A stretch of DNA of 64,000 nt from positions 1,736,001 to 1,800,000 of the forward strand of contig CATNEN010000014.1 in assembly GCA_950097015.1 (NCBI GenBank), in the 5' to 3' direction. The DNA is from Macrostomum hystrix (taxonomy: Eukaryota; Platyhelminthes; Macrostomidae). The stretch's first letter is position 1. Every line of letters begins with the position of its first letter. A program made the translations under genes and the position numbers. The notes below the pieces were generated by a model, which was given only the letters and a program-made list of their open reading frames with translations, was not told where the DNA came from and did not search any database. This document shows positions 12,669 to 29,200 of this stretch, piece after piece.

Positions 12669-12683
12669 AGGTTGATGGCTGCT
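12659..12683. repeat. Inverted repeat closing the 29-bp array
   Basis: Arms agcagccatca and tgatggctgct (11 bp, perfect) with a 3-nt loop. The left arm is the last array unit and the right arm is an inverted copy of the same unit segment. Confidence 0.9.
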
Positions 12684-12689
12684 CTATGC

Positions 12690-13682
12690 ATATAAATTGA
12701 TATGCCTAGAACGCCTTATGTAAGTGCTGAAAGAAGTCGCAGCCGTGACTCAGTCTTCGATGATTCTGAGCAGCCAAACCCGGTGCAGATATGGACGAAA
12801 AATGTCCCTCGGAAAAGCTTGCATATTATTTATTCTTCGGTGTGAGCATATCTGAGTGCTCTCGTGAATACGCACAGAATGGAACGCACTGAGGAATAAA
12901 AAGTGATTTGTAAAAATGATTTTTTTTAATAAAAAATATTTAGTAGTTTTTCAGATTTGGGCTGAATTGAAAAGTGCAGATTTCCTGTACAGTCCACCGA
13001 TCCGTTTAAGGAAAAAACATTATCTAAGCTGGATAAATAATGGGGAAAATCCCTGCTATACTACTCGCTAGAACACCAATCGCATTAGTTAGTAGCGCAT
13101 TATCAGCGATGAGCAAATTGAAAAATATATTTACTCGTTGTTAAAATAAATTCACACAAATAGTCGCTGGTAATATTCGAATATTACCCGTAGCCAGCAA
13201 TATGAGCCAGTTTTATACTTGATGCAAGCAATTTTGGATTACCAAATCATCTGCCCATATATTGATTCATTAATCTAGCTAGCTCATTGGGTTGACCCGC
13301 GTTAACAGAGGCATTTTGCTTGATTTTGAGGAAAAAGTTGAAAGTGTTTCTATATGCAATACTTCAGGCCTTCAGCACAGCCAGATCAGCCTAGCTGCAA
13401 TAGGGCAGGGCTGACTGACTGTGCCGAGGACATTGTAGACAACCAACAAAAAAAATTGAGCAATGGTACACAGCTAACGCACTTTGGGAATAAAAATGTA
13501 CAGCAAAATATTCCGAGCTCCTCATCTCTAATAAACAGGCTTTGCAGTTTAGTGATAGATCGCAGTTTACTAACTGAGCCTTGGTGATCATTTCATGCGA
13601 ATATGTACACCATGTACAGACTATGTACAGTTAAAATGATTTTCTACAAGCCCTAGATGCTTGAGAACTGCTCACGTCTGGC
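12690..13682. other. Intergenic spacer downstream of the Rubicon-homology gene
   Basis: AT-rich unique sequence that should hold the 3' UTR of the minus-strand gene ending at 13683. Short open frames at 13354-13587 have no domain or splice support. No other feature seen. Confidence 0.5.
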
Positions 13683-18573
<4,891 letters not shown>

Positions 18574-19619
18574 GGCTGTCTTTGCTGTGACTCGGAAAAC
18601 TGGCAAAATAAAACTGCCGGCGCGACAGGCGAAGTTCCTCGAGAGACCGTCTGTCCTGGTCCTGCCGTGTCCCGTGCTGCCCCTCGGAGGCTCTCCTATT
18701 TAGCTCTCCCTGCTTTACACTGCTAGGGAGTGGGGTGGCTGCCACTCTCTCACTCGCTAGATTTCTCCGAGCTTCGCGGTGGGCCCTGGCGAGTTGCGCA
18801 ATGGCCCATTCAGACCCCCGCCGGGCGCACACGGGGAACAGCGAATGGGAGGCAGGGGAGAGAGAAGGCTTGGGAAAGGATTTTTGTCAGTGTGGGATGG
18901 GAGCATCAGAATTGGAGAATCTTAGCGACCTCAACTGCCAGCGTGGGCAGAGGGGAATCCTATCCCATTTGTAGAGGGGAGAATCGAGGACGCGGCTTTC
19001 CGATTCGTTTTCCCGGCTGACCTGGCGGTGACCCGCTGAGGCTGTGGAGGTTGAGTCACGCTAGGGAGAAATTCCGGGACTCGGAGGGATGAAATGTGAG
19101 GGGAGATGTTGCGTCATATTTTCGCTTATCACCAGCTCCCTCGGAGGGGGAACAATAGGCTATTGTTATAAGCTCTGGGGACAGCACCGGGGCTTGTAGA
19201 GCCTGGCGGGTCGGGGCCAGGCTTATGAAGGAACTCGCGTTCTCAACGACCTTTAAATGACCCGATGCTTCGGGGCCGAGGACGCGCACACCGCCGAAGG
19301 GTCTGTGGAGGGAGGGGGTGGTGGGCGGGGCAAACAAAGGAATCCTCGCTTGTCCCCCGCCTGACCCCGGAGAGAATGTCAAAGTCAAAGGCAACCAAAA
19401 GTCAACTTCACCGCCAAGCCAGACCGAGCTGAGCCGATAAAACTTGACAGCTGCTCACAGCTGGGTGAGTAATGTCAAATCAAATCAAATCTTGCTTTTC
19501 TTATTGCTTTTTAAGATTTTGGATTCCGCCTGAGGTTGGTCGGTTAAAATTCTAATTTACTCTGAAGGGAAAATTGTTTACATCATGTGTCGGCTTTTCA
19601 CAAGTTGTTAATTAAATAT
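18574..19619. other. Upstream flank of the Rubicon-homology gene
   Basis: GC-rich 5' flank or UTR with open frames on both strands but no domain and no confirmed splice sites. A further 5' coding exon cannot be excluded. No TATA box was picked out. Confidence 0.45.
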
Positions 19620-20448
19620 CCTTCCATTCCCAACTTCACAGTTCCATTCCCAACTTCACAGTTCCATTCCCAACTTCACAGTGCCATTCCCAACTTTACA
19701 GTGCCATTCCCAACTTCACAGTTCCATTCCCAACTTCACAGTTCCATTCCCAACTTCACAGTTCCATTCCCAACTTCACAGTTCCATTCCCAACTTCACA
19801 GTTCCATTCCCAACTTCACAGTTCCATTCCCAAATTCATAGTTCCATTCCCAACTTCACAGTTCCATTCCCAACTTCACAGTTCCATTCCCAACTTCATA
19901 GTTCCATTCCCAACTTCACAGTTCCATTCCCAACTTCACAGTTCCATTCCCAACTTCACAGTTCCATTCCCAACTTCACAGTTCCATTCCCAACTTCACA
20001 GTTCCATTCCCAACTTCATAGTGCCATTCCCAACTTCACAGTTCCATTCCCAACTTCATAGTTCCATTCCCAACTTCATAGTGCCATTCCCAACTTCACA
20101 GTTCCATTCCCAACTTCACAGTGCCATTCCCAACTTCATAGTGCCATTCCCAACTTCATAGTGCCATTACCAACTTCACAGTTCCATTCCCAACTTCACA
20201 GTTCCATTCCCAACTTCACAGTTCCATTCCCAACTTCACAGTTCCATTCCCAACTTCACAGTTCCATTCCCAACTTCACAGTTCCATTCCCAACTTCACA
20301 GTTCCATTCCCAACTTCATAGTGCCATTCCCAACTTCACAGTTCCATTCCCAACTTCACAGTTCCATTCCCAACTTCACAGTTCCATTCCCAACTTCACA
20401 GTGCCATTCCCAACTTCACAGTGCCATTCCCAACTTCACAGTTCCGCT
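19620..20448. repeat. Minisatellite, 20-bp unit, about 41 copies
   Basis: The unit gttccattcccaacttcaca occurs with g/t and c/t variants at two positions. Highly homogeneous. Confidence 0.97.
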
Positions 20449-21175
20449 CCCAGTAAGTCTGTGAGGCGGGTTGCAGCTGTGACTCGCAATTAGAATTAGA
20501 ACGAGTGCCCAACGAGACATCAATCGTTTCAAATGTCATCACTTCCAAGTTTCAATAAACACACTCAACTATCTAACTTTCTCTTGAACGGCGCATAGTC
20601 ACGTGATGCGTGGTTGGTCACGTGACGCCAATTCCAGCGCTCTACCGTCATCCGACACTGGATCGCGCTCTATTGCGCAACTCTCGCCTTCCGTGCTTCA
20701 GGTCCTCCACTTCCGGCGGGTCTGCCGGCCTGTCTGGTCACGTCTGAAATTTGACACCATCGCATGCAGCTCCGGCCTCACTAAGCTGCACTGTCCACAG
20801 GCCATTTCATTCACACGAGAAATTCCACTGCAGGAAACTTTCGCTTAATCACTCCTGACAACTGGAGGGCGCACGTTCACTGCGCGTGATCGTGGCGCAG
20901 CCCAGGATAGCCTTGCTTAATTGCTACCTGCCCTGCACTTACAACAGTGTGCGGCACCTAGCTCTCAAAGCCAAGCTCGCCTTATCATGTTTAAGGTCAT
21001 TGCTAATGTCAAAGCCGACGTGTCTGGTCACAATATAATCTCAATTGGCGCATGGAAAGAGCGCTCGCACCAGCGACGAATCACGTGATACGCCATCACG
21101 TGCTGCACCTGTTAATTGGGGTGTCATTAAATGCGCCATCGCTAATTGCTGCCTAATACTAAAAATTTCCTCAAT
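20449..21175. other. Spacer with a cluster of CACGTG motifs
   Basis: Four CACGTG cores: 20598-20607 (gtcacgtgat), 20617-20626 (gtcacgtgac, a 10-bp palindrome), 21080-21089 (atcacgtgat) and 21095-21104 (atcacgtgct). GTCACGTGAC is the consensus of bHLH-Zip (MiT/TFE, CLEAR) sites. The nearest start codon is that of the Rubicon-homology gene 2 kb away, across the 20-bp array. Binding is inferred only. Confidence 0.4.
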
Positions 21176-21179
21176 ATCC

Positions 21180-23970
21180 CCCAATCATCGACACTGCCGT
21201 TTTCTATTCACAATCACCAATACTTCCGTAATCTACCCACAATCACCGACACTGCCGTTATCTACCCACAATCACCGACACTGCCGTTATCTACCCACAA
21301 TCACCGACACTGCCGTTATCTACCCACAATTACCGACACTGCCTTATCTACCAACAATCACCGACACTGCCTTATCTACCAACAATCACCAACACTGCCG
21401 ATATCTACCCACAATCACCGACACTGCCGTTATCTACCCACAATTACCGACACTGCCGTTATCTACCCACAATCACCGACACTGCCGTTATCTACCCACA
21501 ATCACCGACACTGCCGTTATCTACCCACAATCACCGACACTGCCGTTACCTACCCACAATCACCGACACTGCCTTATCTACCAACAATCACCGACACTGC
21601 CTTATCTACCAACAATCACCAACACTGCCGTTATCTACCCACAATTACCGACACTGCCTTATCTACCAACAATCACCGACACTGCCGTTATCTGCCCACA
21701 ATTACCGACACTGCCTTATCTACCAACAATCACCAACACTGCCGATATCTACCCACAATTACCGACACTGCCGTTATCTACCCACAATCACCGACACTGC
21801 CGTTACCTACCCACAATCACCGACACTGCCGTTATCTACCCACAATCACCGACACTGCCGTTATCTACCCACAATCACCGACACTGCCGTTACCTACCCA
21901 CAATCACCGACACTGCCGTTATCTACCCACAATCACCGACACTGCCTTATCTACCAACAATCACCGACACTGCCTTATCTACCAACAATCACCAACACTG
22001 CCGTTATCTACCCACAATTACCGACACTGCCTTATCTACCAACAATCACCGACACTGCCGATATCTACCCACAATCACCGACACTGCCGATATCTACCCA
22101 CAATCACCGACACTGCCGATATCTACCCACAATCACCGACACTGCCGATATCTACCAACAATCACCAACACTGCCGATATCTACCCACAATCACCAACGC
22201 TGCCGATATCTACCCACAATCACCGACACTGCCGATATCTACCCACAATCACCGACACTGCCGATATCTACCAACAATCACCAACACTGCCGTTATCTAC
22301 CAACAATCACCGACACTGCCGATATCTACCCACAATCACCAACGCTGCCGATATCTACCCACAATCACCGACACTGCCGATATCTACCCACAATCACCGA
22401 CACTGCCGATATCTACCAACAATCACCAACACTGCCGTTATCTACCAACAATCACCGACACTGCCGTTATCTACCCACAATCACCGACACTGCCGATATC
22501 TACCAACAATCACCAACACTGCAGTTATCTACCCACAATCACAGACACTGCCGTTATCTACCCACAATCACAGACACTGCCGTTATCTACCCACAATCAC
22601 AGACACTGCCGTTATCTACCCACAATCACCGACACTGCCGTTATCTACCCACAATCACCGACACTGCCGTTATCTACCCACAATCACAGACACTGCCGTT
22701 ATCTACCCACAATCACCGACACTGCCGTTATCTACCCACAATCACCGACACTGCAGTTATCTACCCACAATCACCGACACTGCAGTTATCTACCCAAAAT
22801 CACAGACACTGCAGTTATCTACCCACAATCACCAACACTGCCGTTATCTACCCACAATCACCGACACTGCCGTTATCTACCCACAATCACCAACGCTGCC
22901 GATATCTACCCACAATCACCGACACTGCCGATATCTACCCACAATCACCGACACTGCCGTTATCTACCCACAATCACCGACACTGCAGTTATCTACCCAC
23001 AATCAGCGACACTGCCGTTATCTACCCACAATCACCGACACTGCCGTTATCTACCCACAATCACCGACACTGCCGTTATCTACCCACAATCACCAACACT
23101 GCCGATATCTACCCACAATCACCAACACTGCCGTTATCTACCCACAATCACCAACACTGCCGTTATCTACCCACAATCACAGACACTGCCGTTATCTACC
23201 CACAATCACAGACACTGCCGTTATCTACCCACAATCACAGACACTGCCGTTACCTACCCACAATCACAGACACTGCCGTTATCTACCCACAATCACCGAC
23301 ACTGCCGTTATCTACCCACAATCACCAACACTGCCGATATCTACCCACAATCACCAACACTGCCGTTATCTACCCACAATCACAGACACTGCAGTTATCT
23401 ACCCACAATCACAGACACTGCAGTTATCTACCCACAATCACAGACACTGCAGTTATCTACCCACAATCACAGACACTGCAGTTATCTACCCACAATCACA
23501 GACACTGCAGTTATCTACCCACAATCACCGACACTGCCGTTATCTACCCACAATCACAGACACTGCCGTTATCTACCCACAATCACCGACACTGCCGATA
23601 TCTACCCACAATCACCGACACTGCCGTTATCTACCCACAATCACCGACACTGCCGATATCTACCCAAAATCACCGACACTGCCGTTATCTACCCACAATC
23701 ACCGACACTGCCGTTATCTACCCACAATCACCGACACTGCCGTTACCTACCCACAATCACCGACACTGCCGATATCTACCCACAATCACCGACACTGCCG
23801 TTATTTACCCACAATCACCGACACTGCCGATATCTACCCAAAATCACCGACACTGCCGTTATCTACCCACAATCACCGACACTGCCGTTATCTACCCAAA
23901 ATCACCAACACTGCCGTTATCTACCCACAATCACAGACACTGCCGCTATCTACCCACAATCACCAACATA
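21180..23970. repeat. Largest minisatellite, 29-bp unit (some 27-bp), about 95 copies
   Basis: The core is caccgacactgccgttatct followed by acccacaat, with variants at a few positions (gttat/gatat, ccg/cag, cccac/ccaac) and shorter ttatct copies. The stop-free unit creates open frames of 941 and 1021 codons, which are not genes. Confidence 0.97.
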
Positions 23971-24409
23971 ACCCACATTTAATCATAACCCTCTGCTCAC
24001 CCAATCCATGTCAGGGCAATGGCCACATTTCCAAATCCACATCACAAATTTTAGGAAGCGAAGAAAAAATGCTCTATTTCGCGTATTTCTCGCATAGAGA
24101 TTATGCTTAGCTAGTCTTTATTTCATGTCTTGACGCAACATTTTCCAATCGAATAAAGAAAAAAACAAAAGATGGGATAGAATCTCAATCACAAAGGCCT
24201 TGCGCAATGCCTATCCAACTCATTGCAGCTACTCATATTTGTTCACAAGTTGAATATTATTTAATGGCAAGTGCCATTCGCGCCTACGATCAAATAATGT
24301 TGCTGTGCAAAGTTTATATAAATAATTATTCCCTTCTGTTCCTTGATGACCGATGCTGCATTTCACTGGTCGCGTCAGGAGCTCTCCTCACATTTATAAT
24401 GACTTCACA

Positions 24410-25232
24410 GTGCTCAACTGCTCACTGTGCTCACCCACTCACTCTGCTCACCTACTCACTGTGCTCAACTGCTCACTCTGCTCACCTACTCACCGTGCTC
24501 ACCCACTCACTCTGCTCACCCACTCACTGTGCTCACCCACTCACTCTGCTCACCCACTCACTGTGCTCACCCACTCACTGTGCTCACCCACTCACTGTGC
24601 TCACCCACTCACTCTGCTCACCTACTCACTGTGCTCAACTGCTCACTCTGCTCACCCACTCACCGTGCTCACCCACTCACTCTGCTCACCAACTCACTGT
24701 GTTCACCCACTCACTCTGCTCACCCACTCACTGTGCTCACCCACTCACTGTGCTCACCCACTCACTGTGCTCACCCACTCACTGTGCTCACCCACTCACT
24801 CTGCTCACCCACTCACTGTGCTCACCCACTCACTGTGCTCACCCACTCACTCTGCTCACCTACTCACTGTGCTCACCCACTCACTGTGCTCACCCACTCA
24901 CTCTGCTCACCTACTCACTGTGCTCACCCACTCACTCTGCTCACCCACTCACTGTGCTCACCCACTCACTGTGCTCATTCACTCACTGCGCTCACCTACT
25001 CACTGTGTTCATCCACTCACTGTGCTCACCCACTCACTGCGCTCACCTACTCACTGTGTTCATCCACTCACTGTGCTCACCCACTCACTCTGCTCACCTA
25101 CTCACTCTGCTCACCCTCTCACTCAGCTCACCCACACACTCCGCTCACCCACACACTCCGCTCACCCACACACTCCGCTCACAAACACACACTCTTCTCA
25201 CCCACACACTCCGCTCACCCACACACTCTGAG
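24410..25232. repeat. Minisatellite, 17-bp unit, about 48 copies
   Basis: The unit ctcactgtgctcaccca occurs with ctctgctc, ctactcac and, at the right end, cacactccgctcaccca variants. The homologous array in copy B spans only 30228-30362. Confidence 0.96.
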
Positions 25233-25376
25233 CTGAGCTCTACTCGAAGAGTGGCAGATCTTCAATCTTAATAAATTGTCTGGACCTGAAGGTTGAAAGA
25301 TACGATTGCTCAGAGATTTGCTGCTACCGCAGGATCAACTGTTGGAGGGAAGGGATTAAGGATAGCTCGTCGAAAG

Positions 25377-25695
25377 TTAGGGTTCGAAAGGTGGACGAGG
25401 ACAAGCTGACCGCCAAGCCCAAAAAACTCCCGATATCCGCACTGCGCTACTGAAAGTAGAAAAAAGAACATTTTCTGGTGAAATTAAAAAACAACTCACA
25501 GGTTGCACGGAGCAGGCTATCAGGTAGAGCAGTATGAGCAGGCCAATCAGACCGCACAGGGTTCCGGTGGCGATGACCCAGCTGTCCGAGCGTGAGTCCG
25601 GAGACAGGCTGGAGGCCGGGGCCACGTACTGGGACACGGTCACCGTCACCGTCAGGGTGCCGTTCGAGGCTGTCCTGATGGCCGACACGACCAGG
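25377..25695 (-). pseudogene. Duplicated transmembrane and tail exons of the Cys-rich membrane protein gene
   Basis: 25695-25500 matches exon 5 of the 30.5-34.8 kb gene almost residue for residue, including the TM segment (VIATGTLCGLIGLLILLYLI). 25449-25377 corresponds to exon 6. Copy A has one extra base at the exon 5 donor (CAACCT|gtgagt against CATCG|gtgagt). If spliced at the same sites it stops at once after ACSVQP, losing the tail seen in copy B. No copies of the upstream exons 1-4 exist between 25.7 and 30.5 kb, so on its own it is a fragment. It could serve as an alternative last exon only if transcription from the intact gene ran through copy B. Confidence 0.7.
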
Positions 25696-25738
25696 CTGTT
25701 TCGGATGTCAATTTATACCATTTAGCTTTAGCTGACGG

Positions 25739-26216
25739 GCTAAAGTATTTGGCTGTAACAATGCTAGTTAGGTTGTTGCATTGACTGTCTGTTGGTGACA
25801 TTACCTGTTACTTTATCGTCTGGTGTTTGTTGCATTGGAAGTACTAGTATTGACTAGATAGCGCAGATACTTATTGTGCTTACAATATTCCACTTGTACT
25901 CCTGTCCATTTTTCATTTTCAAATAGACCTCTGCTCTAGTCGCCACATTGTGGCAGTGTGCTAAATAGCATTCAGACTGTCCCACCCTTCAGCTCTAGTC
26001 TTGTCTAGCCGTGAAAACGGCGAACATCAATAAGAAATGCACATGGTTGCTTCTAGAATCTAGATTATTGTGCTATTAATTTGAGCGAGAGTCAGAGCAT
26101 TGTTTAGGGGCCTGCTTGTGTAACTTCACATCACTGGGAGCTAATTCTACTGGAACATTAAAAATGTTTGGACTCTAGGACCTGAACTCGAATCCATTCA
26201 GTATCCTCATTCTGCA
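25739..26216. other. 5' flank of the ankyrin/nucleotidyltransferase gene
   Basis: Unique sequence between duplication copy A (minus-strand exons) and the start codon at 26217. No promoter element is recognisable. Confidence 0.45.
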
Positions 26217-29200
26217 ATGGCGTCTGCAAGCGGTGCATTGAAGGCGGCGGAGGCAGGTAAAGTCGATGAAGTACTCAGCATCCTGACTATTCTGGACGTC
26301 GCAGTTGACACTACTGACGAGCTTGGCAGGACGCCACTGATACTAGCAGCGCGTCGAGGACAGACGGCGGTAGCGAGAATCCTGGTGAAAGTTCCAGCAC
26401 AGCTGGACCTTCGCGACTATGAAGGATGGAGCGCTTTGTTCTGGGCCACACGTCACGGCCACACCGGCGTCCTGCAGCTGCTGGTCGAAGCTGGAGCTGA
26501 CACTGAGCTACCCACTCTGCTGCTGGTGTCTCCGATCTATGTGGCGTGCTTCGGCAATCACCCGGCTGCTGCGCGCTGCCTGCTGCAGTCCGGGCTGAAC
26601 TGTGATTTCCAGCGGGATGTGGGCTACGCTGCCCTGCACATGGCAGCACAGAGCTGCAGCTCATTCGGCCTCTTCTCGGACTCGCGAACCCGCATTTGCG
26701 GGACAACGAAGGTCGGACGCCGATCTTTGTGGCTGCGCTCTACGGAAAAGCGGAGGCCGTCGAAACTCTCGTAGCTTCGGGCGCAGATCCGAACATCCCG
26801 GATACCTGCGGTGCTCACCCGCTGCACGTGGCAGCCGTCATGGGACACGAGAGCGTCGTGAGCTGCCTGCTCTGCCACTGTCTCAGCTCCGACGACTTCA
26901 GCATCACCGACTCTGCCGGTCTGAGTGCAGCAGCTGCTGCCTGCTGCTTTGGTCAGACCAGAACGCTGCTTCAGCTGCTGCGGCACTGCTCCAGCTGCTT
27001 TGGTCAGACCAGAACGCTGCTTCAGCTGCTGCGGCACTGCTGCCTGCTGCTTTGGTCAGACCAGAACGCTGCTTCAGCTGCTGCGGCACTGCTGCCTGCT
27101 GCTTTGGTCAGACCAGAACGCTGCTTCAGCTGCTGCGGCACTGCTCCTGCTGCTTTGGTCAGACCAGAACGCTGCTTCAGCTGCTGCGGCACTGCTCCTG
27201 CTGCTTTGGTCAGACCAGAACGCTGCTTCAGCTGCTGCGGCACTGCTCCTGCTGCTTTGGTCAGACCAGAACGCTGCTTCAGCTGCTGCGGCACTGCTGC
27301 CTGCTGCGGCGAGCTTCTGCAGCTTCCACTCGAAGTCAGCGACTTGCTGAAGACCGCTCAAATGATTCTGTCAGACGTGGATGGCAACGGCACAAGTTCG
27401 TTTAAGTGAGTTCAAGGAAACCTGGTTTGTTATTAATTTGAGCAAGGCCGATCAATTTGATTGTCTCAACAGGCTTTCGGCAAGTCAAGTGAGCTTGGAG
27501 CTGCATGAGGCCCTGAATGCAGCCGGCTTCACTAGGCAGAGAGCCAGGGTGCAGAGCGCACTCGGTCAGGTGCTGCAGGACATCCTGCGCAAGCGTCACC
27601 AAAACTCGACTCGTGATCACATTGTTGGCAGCTACGCCGAGGGCTGGGGCAACAGCCTGTGTCTCAATGGCAACACTGACCTGGATTCCGACATTGATGT
27701 ATCCATTATTCAAGACGAAAGGCTGTTCCACATTCGAGGCTTGTGCCAGTGTTCGAATGTTACTGACAATGCACAGCTTGTGAGCTACAACAATGGTCAC
27801 GTGATGTCAGAAGGATTAGGTGATTACATTGGTAGTTCTTAGAGAGAAAATTGCCTCCAAATTGACACAACAACTAGTCCCTGCCCATTGCAGCCTCGAA
27901 TCCAGCATTGTCATTCTTCGGGTCTGCCGTGAGGTCGGCAATCGACTGGGTGAGCGCCTACCCATGTTGCTGCTACCCAGCAATGAAGATTTTCGAGCCA
28001 TCTTTCTCCACAAAAATCGATGCTTCGGTGATGGATTCCCTGAGACGAACGATGTCCACCTTGCCGTGCCACCTGGTGACTGCGGCGCCTCCTGGCATGG
28101 GGGGTCAGCAGCTGAGAATCAGCTCACACTTTCTGGAGCGATGTCTGATGCAGAACCTCCCCGATGTTCATGGCCAGGAGTTCGTGTTGCTCAAGCACCT
28201 CATCAAGAAGGTGATTTTAGTCAAGGTGGACAGAATGAAGACGTACCACGCCAAGTCCAACTTGTTCTACCTGCTCGGCGAGCTGCGATCAAACTCGGAC
28301 AGAGATCAGTCCATGTGGCACTTCTTCCCCACATGCACTGAGGCTACTTGAGGTCAGGCCACAGTGACAAGGCTCTGATTATCCAAGCTGTACTTGAGGT
28401 CAGGCGACAGTGACAAGGCTCTGATTATCCAAGCTGTACTTGAAGTCAGGCCACAGTGACAAGGCTCTGATTATCCAAGCTGTACTTGAGGTCAGGCCAC
28501 AGTGACAAGGCTCTGATTATCCAAGCTGTACTTGAAGTCAGGCCACTGTGACAAGGCTCTGATTATCCAAGCTGTACTTGAAGTCAGGCCACAGTGACAA
28601 GGCTCTGATTATCCAAGCTGTACTTGAGGTCAGGCGACAGTGACAAGGCTCTGATTATCCAAGCTGTACTTGAAGTCAGGCCACAGTGACAAGGCTCTGA
28701 TTATCCAAGCTGTACTTGAAGTCAGGCCACAGTGACAAGGCTCTGATTATCCAAGCTGTACTTGAAGTCAGGCCACAGTGACAAGGCTCTGATTATCCAA
28801 GCTGTACTTGAGGTCAGGCCACAGTGACAAGGCTCTGATTATCCAAGCTGTCGATGAGACAATTAAAATTCTGCCACAGCTAGCAGTTGTGTTTAGGAAA
28901 CACCTGAGACCCGAAGCTGTGGACCCGAAATCCACCTGAACTTTCACCCGTTCTGCATTCTACCCTACCTGGAACCCATCGAAATCTCTCAGTTTGGAAA
29001 CCTGGAGTATCATGAAGTTTATGATGTTGTTCGCTGTGTTGTGTTCCAACTGATGGACAAAGACAGCAGCTGTCAGCGTGACATCCTGGCAACTGTGAGC
29101 AGAATTCCACTCTGCTTTCACACCGTCAGATGCGCTCTTTCAGTGCTTGTGTACTTAAAGTTCAACCAGCAGGGGAGGGCCAGAAACACGCTGCTGGAAT

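Larger units (their letters stand above)
24117..25738. repeat. Segmental duplication, copy A
   Basis: Homologous to 29981-30800 (copy B). Shared blocks are the left flank (acattttccaatcga, then aaagaaaaa), the 17-bp minisatellite, the gagctctac...gaagagtggcagatcttca block and the two small exons. Copy A is longer mainly because its minisatellite has about 48 copies against about 8. Confidence 0.85.

Noticed and set aside
21045-24110. Open frames of 941-1021 codons over the 29-bp array
   Set aside because: All forward frames are open because the unit has no stop in any frame and 29 is not divisible by 3. Same peptide in each frame, no codon bias, no splice or domain support.
28336-28900. The 46-bp array as an ordinary intron
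   Set aside because: The first GT available follows an in-frame TGA, and no donor fits the phase; left as an open possibility only if unusual splicing is shown.
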